From Aphanomyces cochlioides (taxonomy: Eukaryota; Oomycota; Saprolegniomycetes; Saprolegniales; Verrucalvaceae), in assembly GCA_019828595.1 (NCBI GenBank), contig JAHQRK010000010.1, positions 2,108,001 to 2,172,000 of the forward strand: DNA of 64,000 nt, written 5' to 3'. Below are positions 34,883-45,700 of the stretch, piece after piece. The notes under the pieces are model-generated. The model was not told where the DNA came from. It ran no database searches and saw only the letters and a program-made list of their open reading frames with translations. Position numbers and translations under genes: made by a program. Every line of letters starts with the position of its first letter. The first letter of the stretch is position 1.

Positions 34883-36751
34883 TCAAGGTACAGCAGCATT
34901 CACAGAGTGCTGGAATGGATCGACTTTGTCGTGCATACCAAATTGCATTCTCTGCATGACAAAGGCAAAGCCCGCGGCATTGACAAGCGCAGCAGCACCG
35001 AGTGCATAGTACAAATACTCCATATGGCCGTGGTTGATGATGTCTGGAATAAAGTGGCAAAGCCCAGGACAAAGATCGACGCGACGTTTTCGCCCATAGC
35101 TCCCATGAACGACCTCGTTGCTTGGGCCGTGCATTTTAAATGGCCAGGCACGTAGTTGTAGAAGACATCGAGCGCTGCGACTTGGATGAGCGACTCGCAC
35201 AAACTGTGGAGCAAGTATGTTGGGATCATATACGTCCATGGTAGATTGTTCATGGGTTGATGGCTTCCCAAGTCCAACAAGGGGCCAAGACCGTCGCCAA
35301 GATCAATTGGGCCGGAGTCTCGACGTCACACTTCGACTTGGGCGGTCCAGAGCATATTGACGACGCCGAAACTCAGCCCGGCCAAGACTTTTTCATACGG
35401 CGACGGAGGTTTCCCCCGCTTGGATTCAATCCACGGAAAGATCTAGCCAAGATGTCATTGAGGATGGATTGAGATGGCATGGACGTACGACGTGGTCAAG
35501 AAGAGGAAGCAAGATCACGAGCCCGAGGGGATCAAAGAGACAATGCATCGGGCCTGGCACTTGGGGAGCATCGCGGCCGGATCCCAGTCGCAAGTCAGTC
35601 TGTTGGGTCATGGATTGATAGTTGGAGTCGAATTGGTCAAACATGACGAGCCACACGACGAGGAAACTTGCGAATGGCAGCAGCCGCAGCACGCTTTTCA
35701 AATCCGCGGCATCGGGCAACGACATGCATGTCGGATGGCGATCCAAGTAGGATGGATCCATGCCGTTGAAAATCCATAGAAACATGCCAAGAACGACCAT
35801 GGCCCCAGCAGCATACGACAAGAAATGACTTGTTTCGGTCTTTGGATCGGTCAGAATCGCCGCAACGTTGAGGAAAAACGACGCAAGGAAGAGTGCAAAC
35901 CCGCCGATAATGTACTTGAGCTCAGGACAGACTTGAGTACTGGTGTAAATCGTGGCGAAGAAACCGGTGAAAGCTTTATCCTGGGGCTGTCGCTTCACAA
36001 AACTAAGGCAGACATGTTAGGCAGCTCTAGAAGCAAGCAGGAGGGCAAACCTGTCAGAGTGGTAAATGAAAATGCCAACCGCGATGGCCAGGAGCACAGA
36101 GCAGACGGAAAAAGTTGCAAAATAGCCATAAGTGGCTGGAATGTACGGCTCCATGCCATTGACGCTCAAGTAGGCTAAATACGTGAACGCAAAGATGCAA
36201 CCGACGTTGCGGAGGAGGTAAAAGTTGCTGAAGTAGAGCTGTTTCTGCTTTGGCGTGGCATCGGCTAGCTGGTCAGCGCCGAGGATGACCAAATTCGACG
36301 TAAAGCAGCCATTCCCGAGGGGATTCCCCACGAAGAGAATCGCTAAAAAGATAGCATTCGACAACGGCAGATAGTCGGTCAGGATTGTCGGGTGCGCTGA
36401 AAACGAGAGCAGGAATTTCGTCACGACGCAGACAATGCAAAACACTTGCGCCGTTCGAAACGGCCCCCAGCATTCGTCGCCAATGTAAGCTCCTAAGAGT
36501 GGCGCTAGGTTGCCCAGACACGCTGCTGTGCTTCGAATGCTGCTGGTCGCGACAAACGAATAGCCAAGTCTGTCTTGCATGCAGTTTTTCATCGCTTGGG
36601 AGACGCCACAGCCGACGAGCAAATCGATCAAGGCCAGGAAAAGCAAAATCGACGACCGCAGCACAAACGTCTTTGACGCTGGCGACAACATCAATGTCGG
36701 CGAGTCTTGTGGCGAGAGTAGAGGCTGCTTTTCCAGTCGATTCGGCGCCAT
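34883..36751 (-). CDS. POT/PTR2-family proton-coupled oligopeptide or nitrate transporter, one apparent frameshift
   Basis: Exons 36751-36051, 36002-35489, 35442-35330 and 35263-34883. Major-facilitator protein with about 12 spans: N-terminal RSSILLFLALIDLLVGCGV, ACLGNLAPLLGAYIGDECWG (POT signature region), the VGNPLGNGCFTSNLVILGADQ block, DQFDSNYQ, and the C-half IPTYLLHSLCESLIQVAALD. Family members import di/tripeptides or nitrate with protons. In the last exon the frame giving FVLGFA must change by one base at about 35055-35058 to reach HFIPDIINHGHMEYLYYALG, and exon lengths fall one base short of closing. This is either a real deletion near the last two spans or a sequence error. Confidence 0.8.
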
Positions 36752-37451
36752 GTCGACACGAAAATTCGAAATGAATCAACGTTGTCTGCAGGGATACCTT
36801 GTGTCAACAAGGTGAGGCATTTGAAAAGTGTGATACGAAGAATTCCGTCCACTTTTCCATCGCTACAGCGAACGCCGAGGCCATGAATCTGCCATCGCCG
36901 GCGTTCAAGGCATTCAACTGCCTTGTAAGCAGCAGCCAGAAGTTAAGACAAGGCGCTAGGAGAGAGAGTGCGGCCGGATATTAGGATTGGCAAAGTCTCC
37001 TCGGTTGACATGAATTCACTTATAAAATTCTAAAAATAGTTTTTTGTCCATGAAAAGTGCAATGTGACGAAAGAGCAAAGTCGCTGGCCAAGGATTGCAA
37101 TGCAGTGACTCTAGTCTCTAGGTTATCTTGCTCTTCTTGTCTTTGCTAGCCACATGGAGTCGAGACATCAGCTCTGTATCGATGTCTACTGCGTTGGTGA
37201 CGACTTCATGCCACCAAGTGAGGTGGGAAATCTCAAACGTTGAACTCAGCTTGGCATGCTCCAATCACTTGGACCGAATGAATTTAGTCATGGCGGTCTC
37301 CTGCCTTGGATTGTTCATTGGAGAAACGTATGAACCCATCGAGATCTTTGAAGGACCTTCTATCAAAAGGCAATGCCAGATTATGTATCCGCCGAAACGT
37401 GCCCTTCGCCATTCCGCAAGCTAGGAGTTGCGCGCTGCTGGGCGCTCGAGG
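36752..37451. other. intergenic, no supported gene
   Basis: Short frames at 36799-36984 and 37128-37424 show no family features; the second lacks an ATG. A CCGGATA motif lies at 36974-36980 without an evident gene behind it. Confidence 0.4.
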
Positions 37452-37730
37452 TCAAGGTATATTGTAGCAATCATCGTCGGCATTCTGAGCTTTAACCATG
37501 GCAGCACTAGCCGCTTTCATCGCGACTGCCATCAAAGTCGGTGAACGGTTGCCCTTGAAATTGCCGCCCATGTATTTAATTTCAACGAATGCTTCAAATC
37601 GGAATCCAATCCTGCCATTGACTCCTCCCAAGGCTTCGATCTTTAGTTGCTCTAGCTCATCAGGCCATTGAATGGGCAAAAGCTAGCGGCTTCCTGGATT
37701 GGCATGTAGAGCTTGCTTGAGCTCTGTCAT
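37452..37730 (-). pseudogene. small unrecognised frame with in-frame TAG
   Basis: ATG at 37728-37730 opens MTELKQALHANPGSR, meets TAG at 37683-37685, and the same frame continues for 75 codons (PIQWPDELEQLKIEALGG; SPTLMAVAMKAASAAMVKAQ). The continuing frame looks coding. No family recognised. Nonsense-inactivated small gene or chance. Confidence 0.3.
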
Positions 37731-37877
37731 GATGAAACACCAATTCACTTTACCGTAAACTTTACCAATTTGAAATAAATAATTAATTAAATTCAATTAA
37801 ATGAAAATTCATTTATTATTCAGTGCGGTTTTCCGAAGCAAACCACATGGAAATTATTCACACATTTGAAATGTCCA

Positions 37878-38790
37878 CTACTTGGAAGCCGTTCGCTTCC
37901 GCGGACCTTTCGCGGGCTTGAGGATTTTGAACGAGCAAAAGAGCGTGTCATCGACTGCCATCAATCCACCGGCGTTGTCAAATTCGCCGCAGTAATTCGG
38001 AGCGCTAAAGACTGTGACAAGTTGACGGTTCGTAAAGAATTCGTAGCCATCTTCGACCACTTGATGGCCGCGACAGATCAAATCAATGTCGTGGCGCTTG
38101 CAAAAGGCTTTGACGGCGTCGGCACCAAACAAACTTGTGCCACGTTCGACGTTTTCAGCCCAGCCGTGGACAAAAGGATCGGGATCGCTCCAGAGAAGAT
38201 CATGCAAGAGGCCACAGTCAGGGACTTCCGTGGGGCGAACGAGGCGGTTGATCCAAATGCATCAATTCAGGTGAGATGCCACCGTGCATGCAGAGTATAC
38301 GTTCGTCGACGAGAGCAGCCACAGGGAGGCAGTTGAAGCGGTCGCAAAATAATTTCCAAATCTTGACGTTGTAGCGGCGCTTGCATTCGTCGAAGAAGCC
38401 GTAGTGGCGGTTCACTGACGCTGACTCGTGGTTACCGCGCAGGAGGAAAAAGTTCTGCGGGTATTTCAGCTTGTAGGCGACGAGGAGACAAATGGTTTCC
38501 ATGCTTTGCTTGCCTCGATCCACGTAGTCTCCAAGAAAGAGGTAGTTCGCCTCGGGGGGATAGCCCCCGAATTCAAAGATGCGGAGCAAGTCTGTGTACT
38601 GCCCGTGTAAATCGCCGCAGATTTGAACTGGCGGCTCTAATTCTAACAGCATGGGCTGCTCAAGAAAGATCCTACGACCTTGCGTGCACAGGAATCGTAT
38701 GTCCTCTTCAGCTAGAGCTACTTGAGTGCCTAGTCAATTGTCGGATGATTCGGTCGACATGGACCTCGATATCAATGGAAGTAAAGCTCG
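37878..38790 (-). pseudogene. PP1-like Ser/Thr protein phosphatase paralogue, frameshifted
   Basis: Metallophosphatase of the PP1 group with [56 protein letters not shown] and [11 protein letters not shown]. Two breaks are visible: near 38727 between a VDRIIRQL helix and [15 protein letters not shown], and near 38255, where HLDQ should lead into [14 protein letters not shown] but a few bases (probably a GATCA repeat unit) are missing. No ATG precedes the first helix in frame and no GT-AG intron fixes either break. All metal-binding motifs survive. PP1-group enzymes dephosphorylate many mitotic and metabolic targets. An intact relative is at 43549-44559. Confidence 0.7.
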
Positions 38791-39180
38791 TGCGTGTCTA
38801 GCGTTTAAAAATGAAGAATGGAAGCAGAACGAATCGACTGGCAGAAGGGAGCAGGGCTCAGCCGTGTGTTTTCTCCAGGAAGGAGACGACTCCTTTTAGT
38901 CGTGTCGGAGATACAAAATCCAAGTTTTATGGACATTCCAATGCAAAAAGCCCAATCTTCATACTTTATTTCATATTAAAATATTCTGGCAGGACATGAA
39001 GTGCTTATTCGTCGGCAAGTCAACGCTGCCTTTTGTTATGTAATGCCATAGGAAGAGTTAGTGAAGGGAGCGAAGCAATTTCTTCGTTTCCACAATTTGC
39101 GTTTCCTTCCTGTCCATGGAAAGAGGTCTTGTGTCTTTGACAGAGTTAGCACTTATACTAGTACTCAAGACAGGTCGAAC
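38791..39180. other. spacer between PP1-like pseudogene and pogo copy 2
   Basis: No gene supported; a 62-codon frame at 38811-38999 has no family features. Confidence 0.4.
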
Positions 39181-39182
39181 TA

Positions 39183-40959
39183 CAGAGGTTTGGAAAATAT
39201 AAGACCACCTCATAACCCTACAACTTTTCTGAATCCTAGAAATTAATAATATAAATTAATAGGAGTAATTAAAATGACAGGATGACAAAGAACCACGAAT
39301 GGCCACAAATCTTTGAACACGATGCAAGACAATCAAGAAGGCTTGGTCAAACTGCGGCGTTCTTACACGGCAGCCTTCAAATTGAAGGTTTTGCGTGCCG
39401 TACAAGAGCAAGGACTCCAAACCGTTGTCGAAACGACTCAAATATCCAAAGAAACGATACGCAAGTGGGATGAAGAATCATTGACGTCACTTCATTCGAA
39501 GGCGAAGAGGTCTCCCGGAGCAGGCAGACCCTGTATTCTTCCTCAGCCTCAAGTAAGAACAAAATATAATCTTTCATGTAAAGTTCGCACTAGAATCTTC
39601 TTGATTTCATGAGTTTCCTACGCGAAAAACGTAGACCTCTCAACACCTATCATATGGTGCAATACTTGAAGACCCACCACACTGAGTGGTTGCAAAACTA
39701 TATTGCATCATGTGAATGCATTGGTGACCCCTACAAAAACTTGGGGTCTCTCTGTCGATATTTTGCCCACCGCAACCATTTTTCCTGGCGACGGGCTTCA
39801 ACAGGGGCATGTCCTTTGTCTCGCGACGAATTGAGAGAAACGAAGGAGAAATTCTGCTCATCTTTTTGGAGCGAATATAGGTATATGTCGAGTGAGAACA
39901 TTGTCAATGTAGATGAAACTGGTATCTATTATGATACTCCTCCTCGATACCTTTGGTCGCAAATTGGCCAAGATTCTTCCATCGACTCGAGTGAAAAGTC
40001 ATCATCGAGATTGACCGCGGTGCTTTCTGCCCGCAGTAACGGTATTTAGTGTTTTTAATTTTTATCACACTATTTATAGGTGAAAAATTGCCCATTCTCT
40101 TTATCATCAAGGGTGAAAAGGGGGGCTTGATAGAGAGTGGTGAATTTCAAGACTACCCTCAAGAGCATTTGTACTACGTCCAAAAGAATGCTTGGATGGA
40201 CGCTGGCGGATGGAAGTTTTATTTGACTGAGTTGATGAGGTATTTTGCAATTATTGACGCTATTTATTGTTACATTTTTTAGACCAGAATTACGTAGTCC
40301 CACACTATTTGTGGTCGATAATTTCTCTGCCCATGTGAGCGACGAAAGCATCTCAATTGTCGAGGATGCGTTGAGCTCTTACCTTTGTCCCTTGCCAAAA
40401 AAGTGTACGTCCGTTCTGCAGCCGTTGGACGTTGGCGTTATGGGCCCGTTCAAGAGTATTTTGCGCCGCCTGTGGCTCGCCGAGACAACAACCCAACGAA
40501 CAGCCAAGGAGAAACGAATTGCTACAATAAAACGAGCCATAGCTGCATGGGAGGCGATCACTCCTGAAACTATAATATCGAGTTTTAGAAAAGCACTACC
40601 AAAGGCAGATTAACTCAATATAGCTCGTACTCTGCATGTCCATCATCATGGCTTGTTGAGCGACGGTTGAAATGGATGCAGGCAGAGAATATGAAATTAT
40701 AGAGGTTTACTTGTTTTCGCGAAAGTCACCTTAACATTCGATTTGATGGATGTATCTCTGTGATGTGTCGTCTTCTAGTTATTTTCATGGTGTATGACGT
40801 TTCAAAGATCTTTTGGATTACAAAAAGATAACACTCTTGACAACCAAACAATCAAATTCTAAAGTTTATAATTTATTGAAGTGAATGGAGACCACCTTGA
40901 ACTTGAAACTGACCAATCAATGAAAACTTCAAGGTGGTCTTATATTTTCCAGACCTCTG
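39183..40959 (+). mobile_element. pogo-type transposon, copy 2 (apparently intact)
   Basis: A 1,777-bp element with 28-bp terminal inverted repeats (one mismatch, at the left end) and TA duplications at 39181-39182 and 40960-40961. It is at least 99% identical by eye to 1295-3070, in the opposite orientation, and one base longer because its G run near 40120-40125 has six bases. Confidence 0.95.
39322..40613 (+). CDS. pogo-type transposase (DDE_1), intact
   Basis: Four exons (39322-39552, 39594-40041, 40080-40239, 40283-40613) encode 389 residues; frames close. N-terminal helix-turn-helix (RRSYTAAFKLKVLRAVQEQG; TTQISKETIRKWDEE), then a CENP-B-type DNA-binding region, then the RNase-H-like core with NVDETGIYYDTPPRY, LFVVDNFSAH and TSVLQPLDVGVMGPFK as the DDD triad, ending RKALPKAD. 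Start chosen at the first ATG of the frame. Pogo transposases cut and paste at TA sites. This copy has no visible defect and could be active or supply transposase in trans to copy 1. Confidence 0.9.
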
Positions 40960-41021
40960 TACATGTATAGATAAAATGGGCGATACGACAATCTCATCCG
41001 ACATGCGTTTCATTGGTTATT

Positions 41022-41079
41022 ATTCAATTCAATCTACTGTAATCTACTGTATTCAATTCAATCTACTGTAATCTACTGT
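41022..41079. repeat. tandem direct repeat, 2 x 29 bp
   Basis: Two identical 29-bp units, each itself containing AATCTACTGT twice, between the pogo element and the Crypton. Confidence 0.9.
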
Positions 41080-41115
41080 CTGCACTGAACAAGACAATTC
41101 AAAGGCATGCATGAA

Positions 41116-42561
41116 TTACGAAGAAGTATCTCTCTTACGCTTGCGAACTTCCTTCAGAAGACTCGTGTACGTCTCAGTGTGGCCAGCAAAGGCATTTGCG
41201 AAGAGCTCGAAGCTCTGAAACTTCGAAAACGCAGTCGCAATTGTCTGTCGCTCGGAGTATTTCTTCCGGTCCATTTTGACCATGGCTTTGGTGAAATCCT
41301 TCAACGCACAAGGCCGGCCGTTGGCTACATCAGCGTAGAACCATTGTTGCCATGCTTCCTGGGCAGAGTGCGCACTTGGTATAGTTCTAGGCACAACGTA
41401 TGAGTTCAGAGTCGTCTGCTTGCTGATGGTTGGTAGTTTCTTGACCACGGGAAGAGCGTCTTGCTCTTGAAGTGATTTGATAATAAAGTCGGCAGTTGCT
41501 TCAGCGGTCATAGGAGTCGAGTTGTTGGACGACACAACGAAGCCCGTGGAATTCGGTCTACTCAGCAGATTGCGCGGGTCGATTGCATCGCTTAGGTTCT
41601 TGGTGACGAGATACTCACACATTGTCTTCGCGTCGCCCCAACGACACCAGGCCATGAGCTCTCGAAAGTTGAATCGTCTTTCACGAGACTCAAATACACG
41701 ATAAAAGCTACCACCTCGTCTCATACTGTGCAGAGACACATTCACTGACAACTCGGGTGACCGCTCGACAATGTCATTAATTCGTCGTCTCAAGTAGTTT
41801 TGCATCATCGGTTTGTCCCAGCAAACCTTAATTCCACCACCCTGGAGACCAATGATTTGAGGAAACACGTACGCATTGTCAACCATGTGAATTATGGCCG
41901 TGCGTACTGCCGACACGTAATCTTGGTGGAAGCCACAAACACGCAAACATGGAAACGACAGCTCATCGACAAGATGGTAAATCTAGTATTCTTTCTCCAC
42001 ACTGGCCTTTTTGTGCCATCGCAATCTCACAGATACGTAAGGCCCATTCTCAGACTCAGCCCGCGATAAGTCAGACCACCTCAATGACAGTACTTCACTG
42101 ATGCGAAAGCATCCCAAGTAGCACACAGAGAATAAAAAGCGAAACATCGCTCCAAGGAAAGGGTTCAAATCACCAAAGGAATTCATCAGTATGGACAGCT
42201 CGTGTACACTGAGAGGGTGCGCTTTGTTTTCTTCGTCGATATTGTGATGCCTGTTGTATTTCTGTAGACCCACGACATACTGTTTCGTGTCCGTTGCTTG
42301 TGCTGGGTTTGGATCTACTTTTCGATCTTTAAACATCACCACCATGGCTGTCTTGGCACAATCGATGGTTCTGGCTTTTCTCCCCAGTGAGTATAGGTGG
42401 TGAAGAAAGTCGGTGCAGTCGTCGCTGGTGGCTGTCAGCGGGTCCTTACCACCATCTTGCAAGTGCTCCAAGAACTGGTGCTGATACGTTCGGTACGTCC
42501 GCCGCGTGGACGCACCGATAAAGGACTCTTGGATTGCTTCTTTTGAAGGTACCCCGTCCAT
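41116..42561 (-). pseudogene. Crypton tyrosine recombinase with GCR1-type C-terminus, single nonsense codon
   Basis: A single frame spans 42561-41116, broken only by TAG at 41983-41985 (KKASVEKEY, stop, IYHLVDELSFPCLRVCGFH). N-terminal SAM-like core-binding helix (STRRTYRTYQHQFLEHLQ), first catalytic Arg in GCFRISEVLSLRWSDL, His-x-x-Arg in VSLHSMRRGGSFY, and Trp and Tyr in WCRWGDAKTMCEYL. The C-terminal DNA-binding domain of the GCR1_C kind is carried by Cryptons (EAWQQWFYADVANGRPCALK to SERQTIATAF). Relatives often have Gln at the stop position, so CAG to TAG is likely. The product would be about 480 residues; no intron is needed. Distinct from the 6159-8449 family. Confidence 0.85.
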
Positions 42562-43548
42562 TTCAAAGTATGAGTGGCGATGACTCTTGCTTAAAATTGA
42601 CCAATCAAGTCACGTATATGTTAAATGTTGAAATATGTTCCTGCCGCGACAGCGAGAGCGACCAATGCTTTGGACAGGTGTTTTTTTGTCCAATGGAAAA
42701 AAAGATATTTGTCAGTTCTCCAATCAAAGAGCTAAAAATTGTCGGTTTCGTGTCGCGTGTATATATTATGTGCTGTGAAAGATAGAAGTCGGAGTGTCTT
42801 GGAAAATGATATTCGGGAATTTTAGCCAATTATATGGATTTTGTTTGTCAGGTGACCAATCATAAGCTGTTATTTTATAATCGCTAGTGAAAATCATAAA
42901 CTGAATTTGCAATGACGATAAACCCATCGTAGAGTACCAGCCCAACAAGAGGGCTGAGTGATGAAACTATCACCCAGACCTCTTAAACGTATGGCTAAGA
43001 AATGTCGAGCCCCCTCCGCCAGGGGGAGATAAATTTGCTTCAACAACATTATATTTGCCCTTTGACAACCTTTGCTCAATTTACAAGAATCCATCAGACA
43101 GGATATCACGATGGCACTTTGGTGATGGAAAGTCAAGGGGACGGTAAGGGGGCTCGCGTTGTTGGGTCATGGGAATGTCAATCCCAGAAAGGCTTGTTTC
43201 CTTCTTTTAATGGTTGAGCTTTGTCAACTCACGAGAGAAAGTTGAGCAAAAACCTAGATCGCGTCAATCAATGTTGCCATTAAGATTTATGCGTAAGTTG
43301 AGACTTGCTACCAGCTATTAAAGCTCGCCTTACAGCCTGTAAATGATTGTATCACTAGAAGCTTCAACGTATGTGGTGACCACAAAAGCCCCAAGGCATG
43401 GTCCTGGGTTTTCATTCAAAAGGAAATGGGGGGCAAGCTTGAATTCAAGAGTGAAAAGGCAGACTTTGGTATTGGATCGGCGCCGCTCCTGCCACTTTGG
43501 ACAATTTAGTAGAAAGAGAAGATGTAGCAACGTTCTACTCTATTCAAG
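42562..43548. other. intergenic, no gene recognised
   Basis: AT-rich at 42600-42950, then mixed. Frames at 42534-42785 and 43002-43217 show no domain features. Confidence 0.4.
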
Positions 43549-44559
43549 TTACGACTTGCTCAATCTCGAATTGTACGCTGGTCGTTTGTACGGACTGTCT
43601 CCCTTGCCATCCTGTCTTCGCTTCTTGTCAAAGAGTGGATCCACGATCTGGAATGAACAAAGGAGCTTTTCGTCGACTGTGAGCACTCCGGCCGAGTTGT
43701 CAAACTCGCCGCAATAACTGGGGGCACTGAAGATTGTGACAAGTTGGCGGCTGGCAAAAAATTCATAGCCATCCTGGACGACTTGGTGGGCACGGCAAAT
43801 AAGATCGAGGTCGTTACGCTTGACGAAAGAAGCCACGACGTCTGGACCAAAGACGAAGCTCACACCACGGTCGTTCTCGCCCCAGCCTGTAATATCGCCT
43901 TGGGGATCGCTCCACATGAGATCGCACATCAAGCCATGGTTTCCAACATCGCTGGTTGGTCTTGGGAGAGATTTTATTTCAGTGATGCGGTTCATTTCGG
44001 GCGAGAGGCCACCATGCATGCAGAGGATTCTGTTTTCAACGACGCCAGCGACAGGAAGCCATGCAAATGTATCGCAAAAGTGTTTCCACAACTTCATTTC
44101 GTACCGGCGTTTGCACTCGTCGAAAAATCCGTACATTTTGCTGATGTCTTCTGTCTCGTGGTTTCCTCGGAGGAGGAAAAAGTTTTCAGGGTATTTGATC
44201 TTGTATGCAAAGAGCAAACAAATCGTTTCGAGGCTCTGTTTGCCGCGGTCCACGTAGTCACCGAGGAAGAGGTAATTCACATCGGGTGGGTAGCCACAAT
44301 GCTCAAACATGCGCAGTAAATCCGAGAACTGTCCGTGGATGTCGCCGCAAATCTTGACTGGTGCCGACAGCTCGAGAAGCATTGGTTGTACGGAGAAAAT
44401 GTTCCTCGCAGCGTAGGATAGATCGTACATATCCTCAAGACGCAGCTTTGCATCCGTGCCAGGCCGTTCGCGCCGGAGGCTCAAGAGATCGTCAATGATC
44501 GCATCGAGCCTCACACGGTCCATCGATGTGAAGAACTTTGAATGACCATCTTTCTTCAC
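43549..44559 (-). CDS. PP1-like Ser/Thr protein phosphatase, intronless
   Basis: 336 residues in one exon. Motifs: [63 protein letters not shown], then [20 protein letters not shown] and [12 protein letters not shown]. Catalytic Asp, His and Asn ligands are present. The N-terminal extension of 12 residues before [14 protein letters not shown] may be untranslated, since the ATG at 44523 aligns better with PP1 starts. Most genes here have introns every few hundred bases, so the lack of introns hints at retroposition or intron loss. Divergence from canonical PP1 (for example [17 protein letters not shown] in the mid-region, and the C-tail) suggests a protist-specific paralogue. Confidence 0.88.
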   Translation of the reverse strand: MKKDGHSKFFTSMDRVRLDAIIDDLLSLRRERPGTDAKLRLEDMYDLSYAARNIFSVQPMLLELSAPVKICGDIHGQFSDLLRMFEHCGYPPDVNYLFLGDYVDRGKQSLETICLLFAYKIKYPENFFLLRGNHETEDISKMYGFFDECKRRYEMKLWKHFCDTFAWLPVAGVVENRILCMHGGLSPEMNRITEIKSLPRPTSDVGNHGLMCDLMWSDPQGDITGWGENDRGVSFVFGPDVVASFVKRNDLDLICRAHQVVQDGYEFFASRQLVTIFSAPSYCGEFDNSAGVLTVDEKLLCSFQIVDPLFDKKRRQDGKGDSPYKRPAYNSRLSKS

Positions 44560-44563
44560 TGGG

Positions 44564-44645
44564 GGGCAGGGGTTCCCTCAGGGTTTAATCGAGGAGGGTT
44601 GAAGGGGTTAAGGGGTTAATAGGTCAAGGGGTTTAGGGGGTCCAT
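44564..44645 (+). repeat. GGGGTT-rich tract upstream of the PP1-like gene
   Basis: Irregular units such as GAAGGGGTTAAGGGGTTAAT. A similar tract is at about 45045-45130. The two tracts bracket the first unit of the duplicated block. Confidence 0.6.
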
Positions 44646-44649
44646 TTTC

Positions 44650-45700
44650 GCAATGTTGTGCCTCCAGGACCAAAATGTCGACCTCGCAGTTTTTCCAGAG
44701 GGAGCTGGAAGTTCCTTCGAATTCGTTTGAACAGGGGCTACTGTGTGTCGTGTTTGTGGAAGTCGTAATGAAACTTCTGAAGGATCGAACCCATGTGAGA
44801 TTCCGACGGGGGAATATAGCCCCTGCTTTGGGGCGCTTGGGGGTCAACTGCTTTGGCGCGTCAGAGGGAATCGAGAAGCAGCGAGTTCTTTCTGGTCTAC
44901 GTCCAGTTGGCATATGCTTTGTACTGTGGGTTCCCTCATGGCGCGTCACGATCATGTCGTCCTCATGGACGTGGGTACACGCTCCTTGCGCATGTATTAA
45001 CAAGCGCACATTGCCCCTGCAATGCAAAGAACTTTGCATGACCATCTTACTCCCTAGGGGGTTCAGGGACACAGAACTGAGGGTTGAATCGACGAGGGTT
45101 AATGGGGTTATGGGGTAGCTTGTGGGTTTTGTCTCCAAAATGACCCAAGGACACTTATCTTGCGCTGTGGCCTTGAAGTTTCTCGCACTGTAAGATCGGG
45201 GCGTGAATTTCTTCAAGAGCAAGCAGGAAGTTCTGTCGAATTCATTGGAAGAGGGAGTAACGTTTGCGCTGTTCGTAGAAGTCGTAACGAGAACCCACGT
45301 CAGATTCCGACGGGGGAATACAGTAGCGCCTCATGCATTTTTCAAAATTTATACAAGGGTATTATGATTGGAAATATTATGTTTCAAAGGTTTATGCTAT
45401 TAACATTGGGTACTGTCAAAATAAATATTCTAATAAAAATAATATTATACAGGATATAAGTTTGGAGTGGGAGGCGAAAACTGGGGGACTACTGTAGTAC
45501 AGCCTGGAGTGCTTGGGAGATCCATTATTTGTATCGGGGGAGGCACACCTGAGAAAGTAGTAGGCGGCCTCCGTTCAGTTGGCATATGCTTTTATCCTTC
45601 CTCTCATCTAGCGCGTCATCGGTACGCTGTTCTCCGTGGACATGGGTACGCGCTCCATGTGCATTCAATTCCATTCCGATTTCCCCCCGTAGCTAATGCT
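44650..45700. repeat. diverged tandem duplication, non-coding
   Basis: Unit A (about 44690-45010) and unit B (about 45215-45680) share ordered blocks: GGAAGTTC followed by CGAATTC, GTAGAAGTCGTAA-like sequence, then AGATTCCGACGGGGGAATA, GTTGGCATATGCTTT, GCGCGTCA, and a CATGGGTACGCGCTCC-like stretch. Unit B is interrupted at about 45340-45455 by an AT-rich segment absent from A. Long open frames across A have no domain features. Confidence 0.55.

Noticed and set aside
41022..41079. Two 29-bp direct repeats considered as the start of a CRISPR-like or satellite array
   Set aside because: Only two units, no spacers, eukaryotic context; a local slippage duplication.
44780..44800. Minus-strand GGGTTCGATCC resembling a tRNA T-arm
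   Set aside because: Stem bases do not pair over five positions, no acceptor partner is seen, and the duplicate unit at about 45285 has lost the loop.
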